A DNA stretch of 64,000 bases, taken from the NCBI GenBank assembly GCA_019843655.1, contig JACDQD010000007.1, positions 23,082,365 through 23,146,364 on the forward strand. The letters run 5' to 3'. Source of the DNA: Lethocerus indicus (taxonomy: Eukaryota > Arthropoda > Insecta > Hemiptera > Belostomatidae). A program made the position numbers and the translations under genes. Below are positions 1-11,166 of the stretch, in pieces (position 1 is the stretch's first letter; each line of letters begins with the position of its first letter). The notes beneath the pieces were generated by a model. The model was not told the origin of the DNA. It searched no databases and saw only the letters and a list, made by a program, of their open reading frames with translations.

Positions 1-188
1 CCTTCCAACCGCCCCCCCGCGTTCCGTCTATTTCAAAGCCAGTTTCACTTTCGAAACCTCGACCCCATCAATAACTGAACAATGCCAGGGGCTCGCTCCT
101 CCCTACAACACGAACCGAAACTTTTTAACAGGCGGGTCTCTTTTCAAGTTTTCCCGGATGAATCTTCACTATTCTTAGGATACCCAAG

Positions 189-192
<4 letters not shown>

Positions 193-241
<49 letters not shown>
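193..241. repeat. (AT)n microsatellite
   Basis: About 24 uninterrupted AT units directly follow the sequence ccaagagag. It is a simple dinucleotide tract, self-complementary and probably length-variable. No gene lies next to it. Confidence 0.97.
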
Positions 242-244
<3 letters not shown>

Positions 245-840
245 ACTAATTTAGAGGGTTAGTAGGTTTCAAACTACTGAAATAATTGGACTCACTAGAT
301 TCTCTGCAGGAGTAAAAGTTAGGTTCAGAGTTGATCATGTTCAAGATTGAACTTAAAGACCATAAATGAAGAGTTTTGATATCTGTACAACACGCAATTT
401 CCCATTTATTGATACTTTTACTGGCAATTGCGAGTCTAGCTTAGGATAAAGGAACAGGGGCATGGAAAATACCAGTATTTTATATAGTAGCGAATAATAT
501 TTAACACACTTTAAATACACTTGGTTGTATAAATATAACTATTATATGGTTGAATAAAAAAATCAATACGAATCAATACTGCAAAACAAACTTCCTAACA
601 AAAAGCATCATAATATGGTTATGTCCTTGCTATGTAATCTTAGCGGTATTATTCTGTCAATTCATTCACTGTCCTGTATATTCTACATCCTTTTATATAA
701 GGATGAAATAAAATGATATCAAAGAGACAAGTTATTAAAATCCTTCAAATAAGATGGTGTTTGTGTGTGTGTATAGAATGATGTGCAAAGAGACGAAAAC
801 AAAAACGGGGAATATGAAGAGAGTAAATAATACTGGGGAT
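242..840. other. AT-rich non-coding stretch
   Basis: AT-rich DNA with frequent stops in all frames. No splice pair, promoter motif set or repeat boundary could be supported here. Confidence 0.6.
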
Positions 841-1060
841 GGGCGGGCTGGAGGAGGTTTGGCCATGAGCCAGATAGGACCCCCGGGGTTCGGCACAGTC
901 ATCTGTGCCCGGAGTGTGCGAGAAAGAAGGGGATAGAGACGGCGAACTGAGTGGGAAAGAGAGGTTGGTGGTTGAGCGCCGTGCCGGTGAAGAATTGATA
1001 GCGAGGGGGGGCGGGGGTAGCACGGCTGGAATTAGGTCAGCAGTGCCAGCCACGTGGCCG
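841..1060. promoter_or_regulatory. GC-rich pocket with palindromic E-box
   Basis: This pocket is markedly more GC-rich than its surroundings, with runs such as gggcgggctgg and gggggggcggggg. A palindromic CCACGTGG, the class of E-box bound by bHLH-zipper proteins such as Myc/Max or USF, lies at 1050-1057, next to GGCCGCCAA. Short open frames run through both strands, but they are GC-driven, overlap each other and have no splice or start context, so I read the pocket as regulatory rather than coding. No TATA or initiator could be placed with confidence. Confidence 0.3.
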
Positions 1061-1826
1061 CCAACAGCGCTAATGTTCCCTTTCTACCTCGTTCATTTTT
1101 TTTTTAGTTTATTGAAGAGGAAAAACCGGCCAAATAAAAGTTATTAGCGTTCACAGGTCCCGTTTATTATTAAGCCACCGGCTGTCGAGATATCGATGTC
1201 GCGGTATAAGCTTAATTGCCCTAATACTAAGACTAATCGGGATAATTTAGTTACAGATAATAAAGTATCATGGTGTGCAGTTCTCACCTCCTAGTCACCT
1301 CCTTGACGTCCCAACGATACAGGAATCGTCGTGCCAACGACCAATACAAGATTTAAGGTATCAATTTAGTAAAAATAAGTAATTAATAAATAAAAAAGTA
1401 GTACTGCACAGTTACAGTGCACGGAAGCTACTGACGATGACGAGAATTTTGGACTCGCTTAGGACCAAATAAGTGATAGGAGACAGAAAAGGTCCTAGCG
1501 GGATGAGAGCCCTAAAATATTGCACAATTACCATTGATCAACAGAAACTCGGAAACATATTTTTGGAATGTATTAATTTAATTTCATTTTGAAACAAGAT
1601 ATCATTTTCTAATTAATAATTATCTAAATTATCTACATTGGAATCCGACATAACAAAGTACTTCGCCCTATTATTTACGGAACATCTGTACCTTACATAA
1701 ATTAACTCTTTTGGTCGCCCTACAAGCTGAAGTGTGAAAAGAATAAATTCACGCGTTGCGATATTCATTTATTTTACCGGAAGTGTGGAAAAACTGTTTT
1801 GTGGTTGTGATGTTTGTTATTATTAG
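1061..1826. other. AT-rich non-coding stretch
   Basis: Nothing specific seen apart from a donor-like reverse-strand doublet near 1287-1300 (GAG followed by GTGAGA) that lacks a matching acceptor. Confidence 0.5.
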
Positions 1827-1874
1827 AAAATCGCCAAGTTTCGTGTTACAAATTGAAACTAACATAAAATTCAG
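1827..1874 (+). CDS. candidate 48-nt internal exon
   Basis: An acceptor-like tract (tgtttgttattattag) is followed 48 nt later by a near-consensus donor, TTCAG/GTGAGTCTG. One of the three frames is open across the interval (KSPSFVLQIETNIKF); the other two contain stops. The product is not recognised. The acceptor is T-rich but not especially strong, and no neighbouring exon could be joined, so this may be chance or a non-coding exon. Confidence 0.2.
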
Positions 1875-3842
1875 GTGAGTCTGTGTTACATAAATAGAAA
1901 AGTAAGAACACACATTGGAGATGGAAAGTAAACTGCAATAATTTATAGGGGCCAAGAATACTGTATGAAGACTGTAAGGCTGACTGGATGCTACTTCTTA
2001 CAAAAAGGTTAAAACGATTGGTATAACATTTGTAAATCCTTAGAAAATATCTTCGATCACTACAGATACGCAAATCCGAACGGGTGTTGGGAACAGAAAA
2101 ATGCGGTTTAGGTTTTTGCGTAAGAGGCCATACACGTGGGGTAGGGAACATGGCCGCCGCGAATTGGGAAACTGGGTCATCACAGCCACGTGCCACCCAC
2201 TGCCCTGCCCCTGCCAGTTTTACTGCCCAATAGAGTTCTCCGCATCAGCGCATATCCCCATTGAAATGTCGGCGCCCCATCAGAAAAATCAAGTCAACTA
2301 ATTTCTCGGCAACGGGAACTGAAGTGCGGGATCCCGCACTTTCCTGACGTTTCCTGGGTCCGGCGAACCGTCATGGAATCATATTCCGTAGCCAGAAAGC
2401 CTATTTTAAAAGTGTATCGGGAAATACGTTGTTACGCAACAGAACAGTTCTCACGATTGTAACACCTAAATAGCAAGAGTTCAAACAAGTGAGAGAAAAT
2501 AGGAAAGCTGCTCTTACAAAATCTGAGTGGCTGTTGTTCGAGTGGCTTCTTAAAGTTCATATAAATTTTTAAATTTGGTGGGTTTCATTAATTAAGGTTT
2601 TTTTTCAAAAACGCTGCTGTCTGCGTAATTGACTGCAAACGAACCGTTAATAAAATGATTATACTCGGGTTACGGGGGACGGTTTATATATATATGTTAT
2701 ATAAATATATATAAAGAAGCGAAATTGGGTCAGATGGGAAGCAGCCACCGCAGGGGGGCCGCTGGGAGCTGCCTATCGATCCCGCTACCCCCTCTACAGA
2801 CACACCCACCCCCCCAACAACACCATCAACCCCCTCCCCTGACACTTACTGCTCTGCTATATATAAATTTAGAACAAATTCTCCTCCTTATTTCTGTATA
2901 GGATCCAAAACCGCCGGTCAATTTTTCTCGAGGAATCCCCTGCAAATATACGACGCGTCAGTTGGTACGGCTTACGTAACAAGAATACTAAACTGGAACA
3001 AAGAAATAAAACTACTACTGTAATTCAATATATATTTCAAACTATAGACATCAGCTTGAAACTCTCTTATATCAAAACGTATCCCTTATATCATAGAAAT
3101 ACGCTGCATACCGAATCGTATATATGTCAATAAATCCGAACTTTTGAAGGTTTTAAATTTCGAAAAATAGCTTATTTAGACGCATATGATTCTCGCAAGC
3201 TAAAATACTCTAGAATACACTATAAAACTACTGGCTGAAAATATGAAATAAACCACGTTCATGGGAAACTTGCACTATCCTTGTTCTAAACTTCGAATAC
3301 TTTTCGTATTGTTGTAGGTGTTACAAAATCAAGTAAAATGTATATGGATAATATGCGTGTAGGTGCGCACAAGAAACATGGAGGCGAACAAACAGGAATT
3401 CAATTAGCGTGTTTGAGCACACTAAAAGGTGAGATAGATATATCAATATCAAATTTTAATTCGATTGTTTCTGTGTTCAAGTATGTTGAAGATATCACTT
3501 CCGTACACTAACACTAACTACTAACGCTTACTGCCATCGACATGATCTTTCGCATGATACAAAATTTCAAAAATCAACGAGTCTTAATTTTATTTGCAAC
3601 CATTAATATAATTTCGCGTTTATGTCAGGACAACCCTGTGAAATGGCGAATGTCTTGCTTCTATCGGTGTCAGCACAATTAGGGGAATATATCACACACA
3701 CACATGAGAGACAGTATAAGGTTTAGCAACCGCCAGGCAGTTAAAGGGGTTAAAGGGGAGGAAAGGATATTACATTATTCTTTTACATTCCCCACAACCC
3801 CTTTCTTAAACGCCGGACTGGAGGTCCTAAACCTAAGCCTAT
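1875..3842. other. non-coding stretch with TA-rich and C-rich low-complexity patches
   Basis: Contains an imperfect TA-rich inverted repeat at about 2682-2715 (tttatatatatat ... atatatataaa) and a C-rich patch at 2755-2845 with runs of 5-7 C. A small CACACA run lies near 3692-3705. No gene could be supported. Confidence 0.5.
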
Positions 3843-4088
3843 TTATCGTGAAAGGCATAGTTTAAGCATCTCGGCGTTGGGGAGTTTTACGAGCCCGCGA
3901 CGGGGGCCCCCGGGGTTTAACGACTGGCCCATCTTCAAGTTATTTACCGCTCTGAATCTCATCCCGAGCCCTTTTACGATCCGTCCCCTTTTACAATCTC
4001 TTCTTAATTGAAAACCATTAAAAAAATACTCTTGGAAAAATAGCCGTCGGCGAAATTTTTCCAAGAGCCGGCGGCCAACAGCACTCAC
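3843..4088 (-). other. basic 81-codon open frame, coding status uncertain
   Basis: The minus strand is open for about 80 codons and would encode a strongly basic, Arg/Lys-rich product (for example GRRLLEKFRRRLF and GGPRRGLVKLPNAEML). The first in-frame ATG is about halfway in; the frame otherwise opens at GTG directly after a TAA. No family is recognised. The frame contains a 13-bp inverted repeat at 4029-4067, so the sequence may instead be structured RNA or part of a repeat. No acceptor was found; a reverse-strand donor-like GACGTGAGTG lies right at the upstream edge. Confidence 0.15.
4029..4067. repeat. perfect 13-bp inverted repeat (hairpin)
   Basis: Arms CTCTTGGAAAAAT (4029-4041) and ATTTTTCCAAGAG (4055-4067) are exact reverse complements with a 13-nt GC-rich loop. 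This is the most stable short stem I found in the window. Its role is unknown. Confidence 0.85.
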
Positions 4089-6485
4089 GTCGAATTAAAA
4101 ATTCCTCCCGCCCCCACCGTTTACTTAATCATGCATCCGACAGCCCGGCATCCAAATGGATATAAACGTGCAAGCCGTCAGACTGAAAAGAGTACACAAA
4201 TAGAGGTCCATTATCCTTAATAAAATTGTTTTTGGCACGATGAAAAATTCAGGCACTTTCCCTGGGGAATGGCAACGTCAAATTTTTTCTCTCTTCGGCG
4301 CAAGTAGGAATTAGCTGTTATCCACCAAGTGAGAACTCTAATCAACTGAGTTTAGATAATTAAATACTTACACTGTGTAAACAGGCCAAAGCGTGAATTC
4401 AGCTGGGTTTTGTTCCGGTTTTAAAGAGTGTGAATTCTTGTGAATCGCTTTGTGATTGACTGTCAAATGTTGAAATTCTCGTTACTACAGTTCATTCATT
4501 ATACACCAACGAGTCGGAGTATATTGAGCTTCCCTCGTCAATTTAGTACCCTTTAGTTCCTAGTATAGTATAGGTGCAAAGTAGATACAATGGATTCCGG
4601 ATATAACAGTAAATGGCATTAACAACAGATTACTTTATCTACTAATCAAGCCCCGTGTTCTGAGTATTTTCCGAGTCATCTGATATTACGCCAGAGTTGA
4701 CGTCAGTCCGTTGATGTAATTGTGTCAGCAGTTGGTTTTTGAGGAAGAATGACAAATTGTCATTTTTCTCAGTACCTCCCAACATAGCAGTTATGTGGAA
4801 AGAGGTTTCGTTCAAAAACAATGAAATGCATCGGCCTTCCACTTCAACACCTGCAGAAGCGTTCAATTGAAGTCAAAGCCATGGCTACCTCCGGACTCTC
4901 TGCATCATCCAGACATGTAAATATTTGAACTAACTGAGTTCTAAACTCTAAAAAGTGACAACCAAGGATTAGGATCTTGATAAGTCCAAGACAAAAGCAT
5001 TATCCAGATAACGAAACTCGTCAAAATTGGACCACCCTCATTTTGTAATGCATCAAGTTGGGGCCGATCTAGAATGGTCGGAAATTAATTTGGTAGTGAC
5101 ACGTGAGCAACTGCTGCTGTATTATCTCCGGTAGATGATTAAATAAGATCTGAATTGCGTTAATAAGATCGGCGGATATCGGATGGCTTCCGGAATTGAC
5201 CGTTTCGCTTCCGTAGTCCCCCTCCACGCCCTCACCGCCCGTTGGGCGTCCTAATTAATACCTGGTTATCGTTCGAAATTATGAGGTCATCCGAGGGGGG
5301 GGGGCGTAACTCGGTTTTCCATTATGACGTAGCGACAGGGTCTTTTGGGTGGAGGACCTATCCTAATGAATATGAAAACCCTAATTTAACTGTTTATTGT
5401 TCCCCCCCCCTCTCCACATCAACCTGGCAATGACGCACCCGTACAACGGTTATTTACATTCACCTTTACACCAGTCCATTATTGAAGTATATTTTAAAAA
5501 GGGCTATTCTCGGCTTTATTATGTGGGTACGCACCCGAATCAAGCTGACATTTATTTTCAGATAGGGGGCCGGCCAGTACTTCGAATATTACCGCTATTG
5601 CGGTGTTCATTTGCCTATTTGGTCATTGACCAAACCGATTACAATTATTGGACACACTGATGTACCTAAATATGTCGGGTACCGATTAAGAATCCTGTCA
5701 CCACTACGAATATGAGATCCAAACAACAAAAAAGGACCGATCTAACATTGAATTATTCTATTGTGAAAGCTTATATTAAATACTACTTCAACCTAAATAA
5801 CGTATTTTTTTAAAATTAGGATATGTACTTATTGTAACATTAAGATGTGAAGAACAATGCTGAGATGTTAATTTTTCGACAGTCTTTTGCAGATTTTTTG
5901 AGTATAAGCGCAGACACTCGCAATAGAGTGATAATATTCAAAATCTAACGGGCGATATATTGTAGATCCACGATTTCGAAACCTGAGGTTCAGCGATATT
6001 CTCATATCTAATAAAAATTCCTCCTGAGGGGAAATACTCCACGCAGATCCCCGAATCCAGTTTGCCGGCGACCTTGCCATAAAAGGATACACCTTCTATG
6101 ACCGTTCAGCTACATCATCCAAATTCCCTCCTCCATTCCTCGGGCCCAGGGACCCCAATCAACACACTTAACAAGACAATCAATTTCAATCCGTAATTTT
6201 TTCATTTGTTTATCAGAGTCGGTACTTATTAATAATGTGTACTTCTTACAATTAAAATGACGATAAGTGATCCTCAACGTTTTTTCACAAACGCAGATAC
6301 CGAACGAATGTTTTATCCGAACTTACATCTCTAAACTTATTCCGTGACCTCATGCACATGAATCATTCAAGTACGTAACCGGTGATGTATATTCTCATTC
6401 TAATATTTTAGTTTACGGATTGTATCATCAGTTAAAAGTCACCGGAAAGTCCAGCTCCCATAAAACATCGAACGAATGTTCTTAC
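4089..6485. other. non-coding stretch, no supported gene
   Basis: Mixed AT-rich sequence. A reverse-strand donor-like CACAGT/GTAAGTATT lies near 4366-4377, but no acceptor pairs with it. Short open frames at 4.6-4.9, 5.2-5.7 and 5.9-6.1 kb have no coding hallmarks. Confidence 0.5.
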
Positions 6486-6528
6486 CTGCAACAAACAAAA
6501 GAGAGGGCGTATTAGTTGTAAAGCCGTA
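6486..6528 (-). CDS. candidate 43-nt exon, minus strand
   Basis: On the minus strand a pyrimidine-rich acceptor (catttctttccccaccaatag) is followed 43 nt later by a consensus donor, TTGCAG/GTAAGAAC. Two of three frames are open. The interval also ends in a T-rich acceptor-like run (cttttgtttgttgcag), so the site may be an acceptor rather than a donor. No partner exon was identified and the function is unknown. Confidence 0.18.
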
Positions 6529-6716
6529 CTATTGGTGGGGAAAGAAATGTTTATTATTATGTCATTTATAATAAATTACCTTAACCACCAATATTTTTAA
6601 TAAATATGCTTCTGGAAGATCCTAAATATGTATTTTAAGAATTATTTTAAACAATTCAGGAAAATTAAAAAAAATATATAATAAGAAAAAATTCACGACT
6701 AGACCGATTAATAAGA

Positions 6717-8055
6717 TTACTCAGAATAAATTATAACGGCGCATGTTTTCGCCTCGGGCCTTAAGGTAGTTGGTTCCAGCGTACGCAATGCGTAACTCTG
6801 GCGTCCAGATGACGCCCACGCACTATAGCAGCTGACTGTACGGGAACAACCGAAAGGAGAACATTTCGGACACTTGTACCACCAACCCCGTACAGTACAA
6901 ATATAATAACGTCCTACATTTATCATATTCCGACCCGTTTAATAATATCCTATTCCTTCTACCCGACCGATAGATAAAAGTCGCTTCACTGTCCTCCTCT
7001 ACTAAGTCCCACAAGCACTTAAGACTTAAGTTCAAGAAGTTGCATGCACAATGTTGCCCACAAAATCCACTATAGCGACTGAATGTCCACAACTATAGAA
7101 TGTTGGTTGATTGGACGTATCAACTGGATGAAGGAAACCTGAGATCGCGAACGCACTTTGTTTTTAGGAGTATGCCCCTTATGTTGAGTATTATTGTAGG
7201 CAGTTTCAATGAAGCACCAGTCAACAGGTATTGTACACTCAGAAAAAACGTTCGTGACCCACCTGGGAAGGAATGACCCCAAATGTCTGACGGGGAGCTG
7301 GGCTCAGGTTATACTAATAGCCGTGTAAGTGGGTTTAGCGTTGGTGGCTTAGCGTCCGTCAGTTCTTTCAGAAGCAGCGCACATATTTAATGAGCTCAGG
7401 TGTCCAGGAAATGGGACAATTAAACGTTAACGGGGACAGGGCGGAGGAGCATTAGGGAGGGGGGCCACCTAGCCCTGACCTTTGGCTTCACCAGGCTCCC
7501 ACCTGTTTCGTATGCTGCCCACTCAGCTTCTCCCCGAGAGGATCCACCAATGAATTCTGGAGAGCCCACCGCGTCTTCAACCGTTAACGTTACACTGGTA
7601 TGGTCAAATACCCGGTAAAACGAACACAGACAGTAGTTCGTAGCAGTTCGTATCTCAAAATACCGGCGACCTGAGAATGTTATGACTACAACCTGAACGC
7701 GTATTTTGTCCCCGCTATCAGAGCGGCGTATTGAAAACACTGGAGAGCCGACAGGAAGTAAAAATGAGGCGCCGCCGGCATATGTTCTCCCGGTTCGATC
7801 GTGGACATAAACAAAAAAATAAAACAAGGTCCGATTCACGCTAGCTCGGGACGATAAACACGAAATGCGCCGACGTCGGTCGTTACCATATCGGTGGGAC
7901 ACAAGGGGCCTCCTTCTCTCCCTTCCAATATCCCTATCTGGCGACCAATATTTCAATGAATAAACAAGGTTGGGCCGCGTCGGCCCTTCGGCGAACGCTA
8001 TACATCTTCGGCCCTGATAACGGGAAACAACCATCAGATAAGGTGATGGGACCAA
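6717..8055 (-). pseudogene. decayed retroelement-like segment, minus strand
   Basis: Several overlapping minus-strand frames follow one another here: a 211-codon frame (8055-7420), then shorter ones at 7282-7070, 7092-6823 and 6926-6717. The 7282-7070 frame carries AYNNTQHKGHTP preceded by Trp ten residues earlier, resembling the A-Y-N-x-x-x-H-x-x-x-x-x-P stretch near the end of the catalytic core of gypsy-type LTR-retrotransposon integrases. No reverse transcriptase box, protease or LTR was recognised, and frame shifts separate the pieces. The segment is more GC-rich than its flanks. It could equally be unrelated sequence with one fortuitous motif. Confidence 0.22.
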
Positions 8056-9835
8056 AATTAGGTATTGGACTTCAGCCTCACGATTAGGCTTTCAAAAGTG
8101 TACCGACCCCAGCTCTACCCTGCATACACCGGTATATTAGACCGTCCTAGTTCCCAAGGGATTAATTAACAGTACAAATCCAAAGAGGTCTTGTCCAGAA
8201 GGCAGCTTATAGGAGTTGAAAGTGCCAATAGGCGAATGTCCAGTACATGTCAATCAGAATTGAATCGCGTATAGTTATTATCGCTGGTGACTGGCGTGTA
8301 AGGCTAAAATCTGCCTGCAATAAGCTCTGAACATCTCGAACAGTAAAACCTGACTCAGCAGAACAAGAAGTTTCTGGTCTCACACCACCCGTAATATTAG
8401 AAATTTGCCGATCTTATTAAAACATTAAAGTGCGGACGTTGTTAAAAATCGGTGTGATATACACGCAAAGGATGTAGGTTACGACATTTTTACGGCTGAG
8501 TAAATCCCAATATATAACAACAGATGTAATCAATTGGCATGAAGGCAAAGATGACGCACAAATGCCGAATCATTTTACTACTAAAAATTTATAAATTGGT
8601 TACTGAAAACAGAGGTCTTGTTTACAGCGTTCTTTTACGTGGCCATTTAAAAAAAAGTTAATAAAGTTCTACTCTATATTACTGGATAAGTTAAAGTATG
8701 TCCCTATCGTTATAATCAGTAATCGATTAATTGGGTAGACTTGATGATGTCTATTTTAGGGCTATTGGTTGGTTCAAAATAAAGTTTTGCATTTTGCGTC
8801 CGTTATTTCTGAAAATTAACGTTCATATTTGCAAAAAATGTCGAGTCTAAATTCTTTTTACAGTAAATTATTAGGCCAATGACACAACTTCTAGAGGTTA
8901 AACCGGTGAACTCACCGGTGATAGTCATTAGATTTGATTCCGACAACCCAAAAGAGCAAATTCATACCCGAGTAAGACAACCTTTCACATTTACTTAAAG
9001 TTCAATATAACAGTAGTAAGGTGCGGAACTAAAACCAGTTACGGCTCCAGGATACGGTTCCCCCCTACCATTTTTCAACCCCGGGTCGAATTCTACAGCG
9101 ACAGCAGAAAACGATGGCATTTTCCAATAAATAAGCCCAGCGGTGGCTGGGGGGGCCCTCATTCAAATGAATCGTGGTTTTTGAACAGTTCGGCTTTCTT
9201 TAATGAGAAAAACTTTGTTCCGACTTGCTTCGCTGGTCATTTCGGGCCTAAAGAAAGTTCTGTTCGGCGGAACTTGTCGCCAAAAAACACCCCAAGAGTT
9301 GTGATTTACGATTCAGCCGTGAACGGAAAATGGGTATTGGGAAAAAAAGTTAAGACTAAAGCGGTACAGTATAAGGTATACGGCCGTACCAGGTATTGTT
9401 GGTCGCTGGTTCTATTCTGACTTGAATAAAAAACTCTGTCCCGATTAAAAATATCGAATTAATAAGCGTTTGACCCGGTATCCCGTAGCGTATGTTAGTA
9501 TATCTAGAGCTATCTGTTAGTATAACTAAAATGTTGCCGGCACATTGCTTTATACAACTTTGTACAATGATTTCCACTAATATATTCGGCAAAAAACTCA
9601 ACGTAGTTGTGATAACTAAACGCACTCAATATGCGAGGCATGTACGTAACTACAAAATGAAATGGGCGCTTCAGAACAGACTAAGGCCGCAAATTCAACG
9701 CGGTATATTCACCAACATCGACGCTCAAATTGTTTCAATTTATATATCAATTGTGCGGCAATTCTGCTTTTGATATAAGATTGACCTAAATTATAATAGG
9801 GTTATTTCTTGACGGAAGATCCAGTTACTAATAGT
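8056..9835. other. non-coding stretch
   Basis: AT-rich with no supported gene. It includes the 18-bp palindrome at 8902-8919 listed separately. Short plus-strand open frames at 9.18-9.42 and 9.49-9.77 kb look like chance frames. Confidence 0.5.
8902..8919. promoter_or_regulatory. ACCGGT palindrome, Grainyhead-like site pair
   Basis: ACCGGTGA-AC-TCACCGGT is a perfect inverted repeat with 8-bp arms and a 2-bp centre, preceded by AA. Each arm contains AACCGGT or ACCGGT, close to the AACCGGTT core bound by Grainyhead/CP2 factors. The factor assignment is inference from the motif alone. Confidence 0.35.
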
Positions 9836-9924
9836 GTCTTTGCTAGACCGGTTTCGGCTGCTCGCCATCTTCAAACTAACACCACTACTGAAGATTTTCG
9901 GCCGAAACCGGTCTAGCAAAAGAC
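9836..9924. mobile_element. inverted repeat with CGAAACCGGTCTAG ends
   Basis: The left arm (9836-9858) and right arm (9901-9924) are reverse complements over about 23 nt with a single one-base length difference; both contain CTAGACCGGTTTCGGC or its complement. The spacer holds a second, inner complementary pair (ATCTTCA ... TGAAGAT). The motif GAAGATGGCGAG followed by CCGAAACC recurs at 11141-11166, which argues for a dispersed element end rather than a unique hairpin. Motifs of the form CTGAAGAT...CGAAAC are familiar at the ends of repeats in many animal genomes; the family here is not identified. Confidence 0.6.
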
Positions 9925-10208
9925 TAAACCAGCGAGAGGAGACAGAAAGACACGAAATCTACGGCATTTCAACCCCTCGCTCCTCGTCTTTCAAACTCGT
10001 CTTTTTTTAGTTATCCAGTTATATCAGCTAATTATAGAAATCCGGTTAGTGTGCTATTCTCCAGATGAAATGTGATTTTTGATAGCACAAATACTATAAC
10101 TGTCAAGGCGCCAAACACACAAAAATTAACGTTTCGAACGGTGTGGGTGGAGCGTTTAGTGTGAGCGTTCTGTCCCTGTATCGCGACCTTGCATCGGACC
10201 GTTTAACC

Positions 10209-10223
10209 TTACGTAATGACGTC
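10209..10223. promoter_or_regulatory. composite bZIP site TTACGTAA + TGACGTC
   Basis: A perfect PAR/C-EBP-type palindrome TTACGTAA is directly abutted by a CRE-like TGACGTC with no gap. Such adjacency suggests a bZIP-bound element, but binding is inferred from sequence only. Confidence 0.35.
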
Positions 10224-10226
10224 TAT

Positions 10227-10346
10227 TTTATTTGCTTATTAATATTCATTTGCAGGACGCGTGTACTTTCTAGGCAGGTGGCCTAGTGGCGCCTCTGTTC
10301 AACAACGAGGTCTTTTCCTGAGGCCGTTGCGGGGGTGGAAAAGGCC
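10227..10346 (-). CDS. candidate 3' terminal exon with poly(A) signal, minus strand
   Basis: Reading the minus strand, a strong acceptor (attttgtttttccaactcag) opens an interval starting at 10346 that is much more GC-rich than its surroundings. Each frame stays open for 15-24 codons before a stop; one gives AFSTPATASGKDLVVEQRRH then TAG at 10285-10283. An AATAAA lies at 10232-10227, about 50 nt beyond that stop, which is what a last exon would show. The frame cannot be fixed without the preceding exon, no homolog is recognised, and the T-rich acceptor could be chance. Confidence 0.3.
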
Positions 10347-11140
10347 CTGAGTTGGAAAAACAAAATTTATTTTCACAAAAAAATGCTCTCTATCAAACCG
10401 TTACGGAGTCGCGAATACGATTTTATGCAGTAAAACCCTGTAGCTTTTTTCATAAGCTATAAAATATTCTCAAGGCCCCTTCAAAGCCAGTTAAATCCAA
10501 CGCCATTTCTAATCAATTATCTGCATTACAACATACTTCCGCAAAATAGAAACTCATTTAAATAGTGCTCGTAATTTAAAATTTTATATTAGTTTTCTAC
10601 ACCTAGGTATAATATGGGTTAACAATGTCCGTTTTCGCCATTGTGATCTTCGGGAATGAAGGCCGAAGAATTCAAGAAAAGATTCCTTTATCCGACTGTA
10701 CAATTAAATCATTATAAATTATGATGTAGATATTTCAAATAATAAAGATCTTCATTAACCTCTTGATGCTCGACGTTTAATAACAAAGAGTGGATAATAT
10801 AATTATTAATTTTATACTTAAAATAACTTGGTGAATCCAACATAGCTTTTCAGCGACGTCATGGAATGTCAGTTGAGTGGACGAAAGGACGCTGGGGAGA
10901 GGGTGGAGTATGGAAAGTAGGTGAACTATTTTAGTATAATGGGGGTAGAACAGTTGGACGGTTTCGTAAACTTCTTAACTTAGGATAAATCTGACAAATT
11001 CATGTGGATGAACACCATTGCCTAGCGTTCCTCTAGCTTCTAATAATAACAATGTACAGAGTGCATGGAATACTATTCAGAATATTCCTTAAATTTTAAA
11101 CATTAAAATTGTCACATTGCGTTGGTGAATATTTAGAAAT

Positions 11141-11166
11141 AGGTTTCGGATGCTCGCCATCTTCTG
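11141..11166 (+). mobile_element. partial copy of the 9.84-kb element end
   Basis: AGGTTTCGGATGCTCGCCATCTTCTG here matches the left side of the 9.84-kb inverted repeat with one substitution over the central 22 nt, in the same orientation and 1.29 kb away. The two copies could be direct terminal repeats of one element (about 9.84-11.17 kb) or two independent insertions; no coding sequence between them was recognised. Confidence 0.5.
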
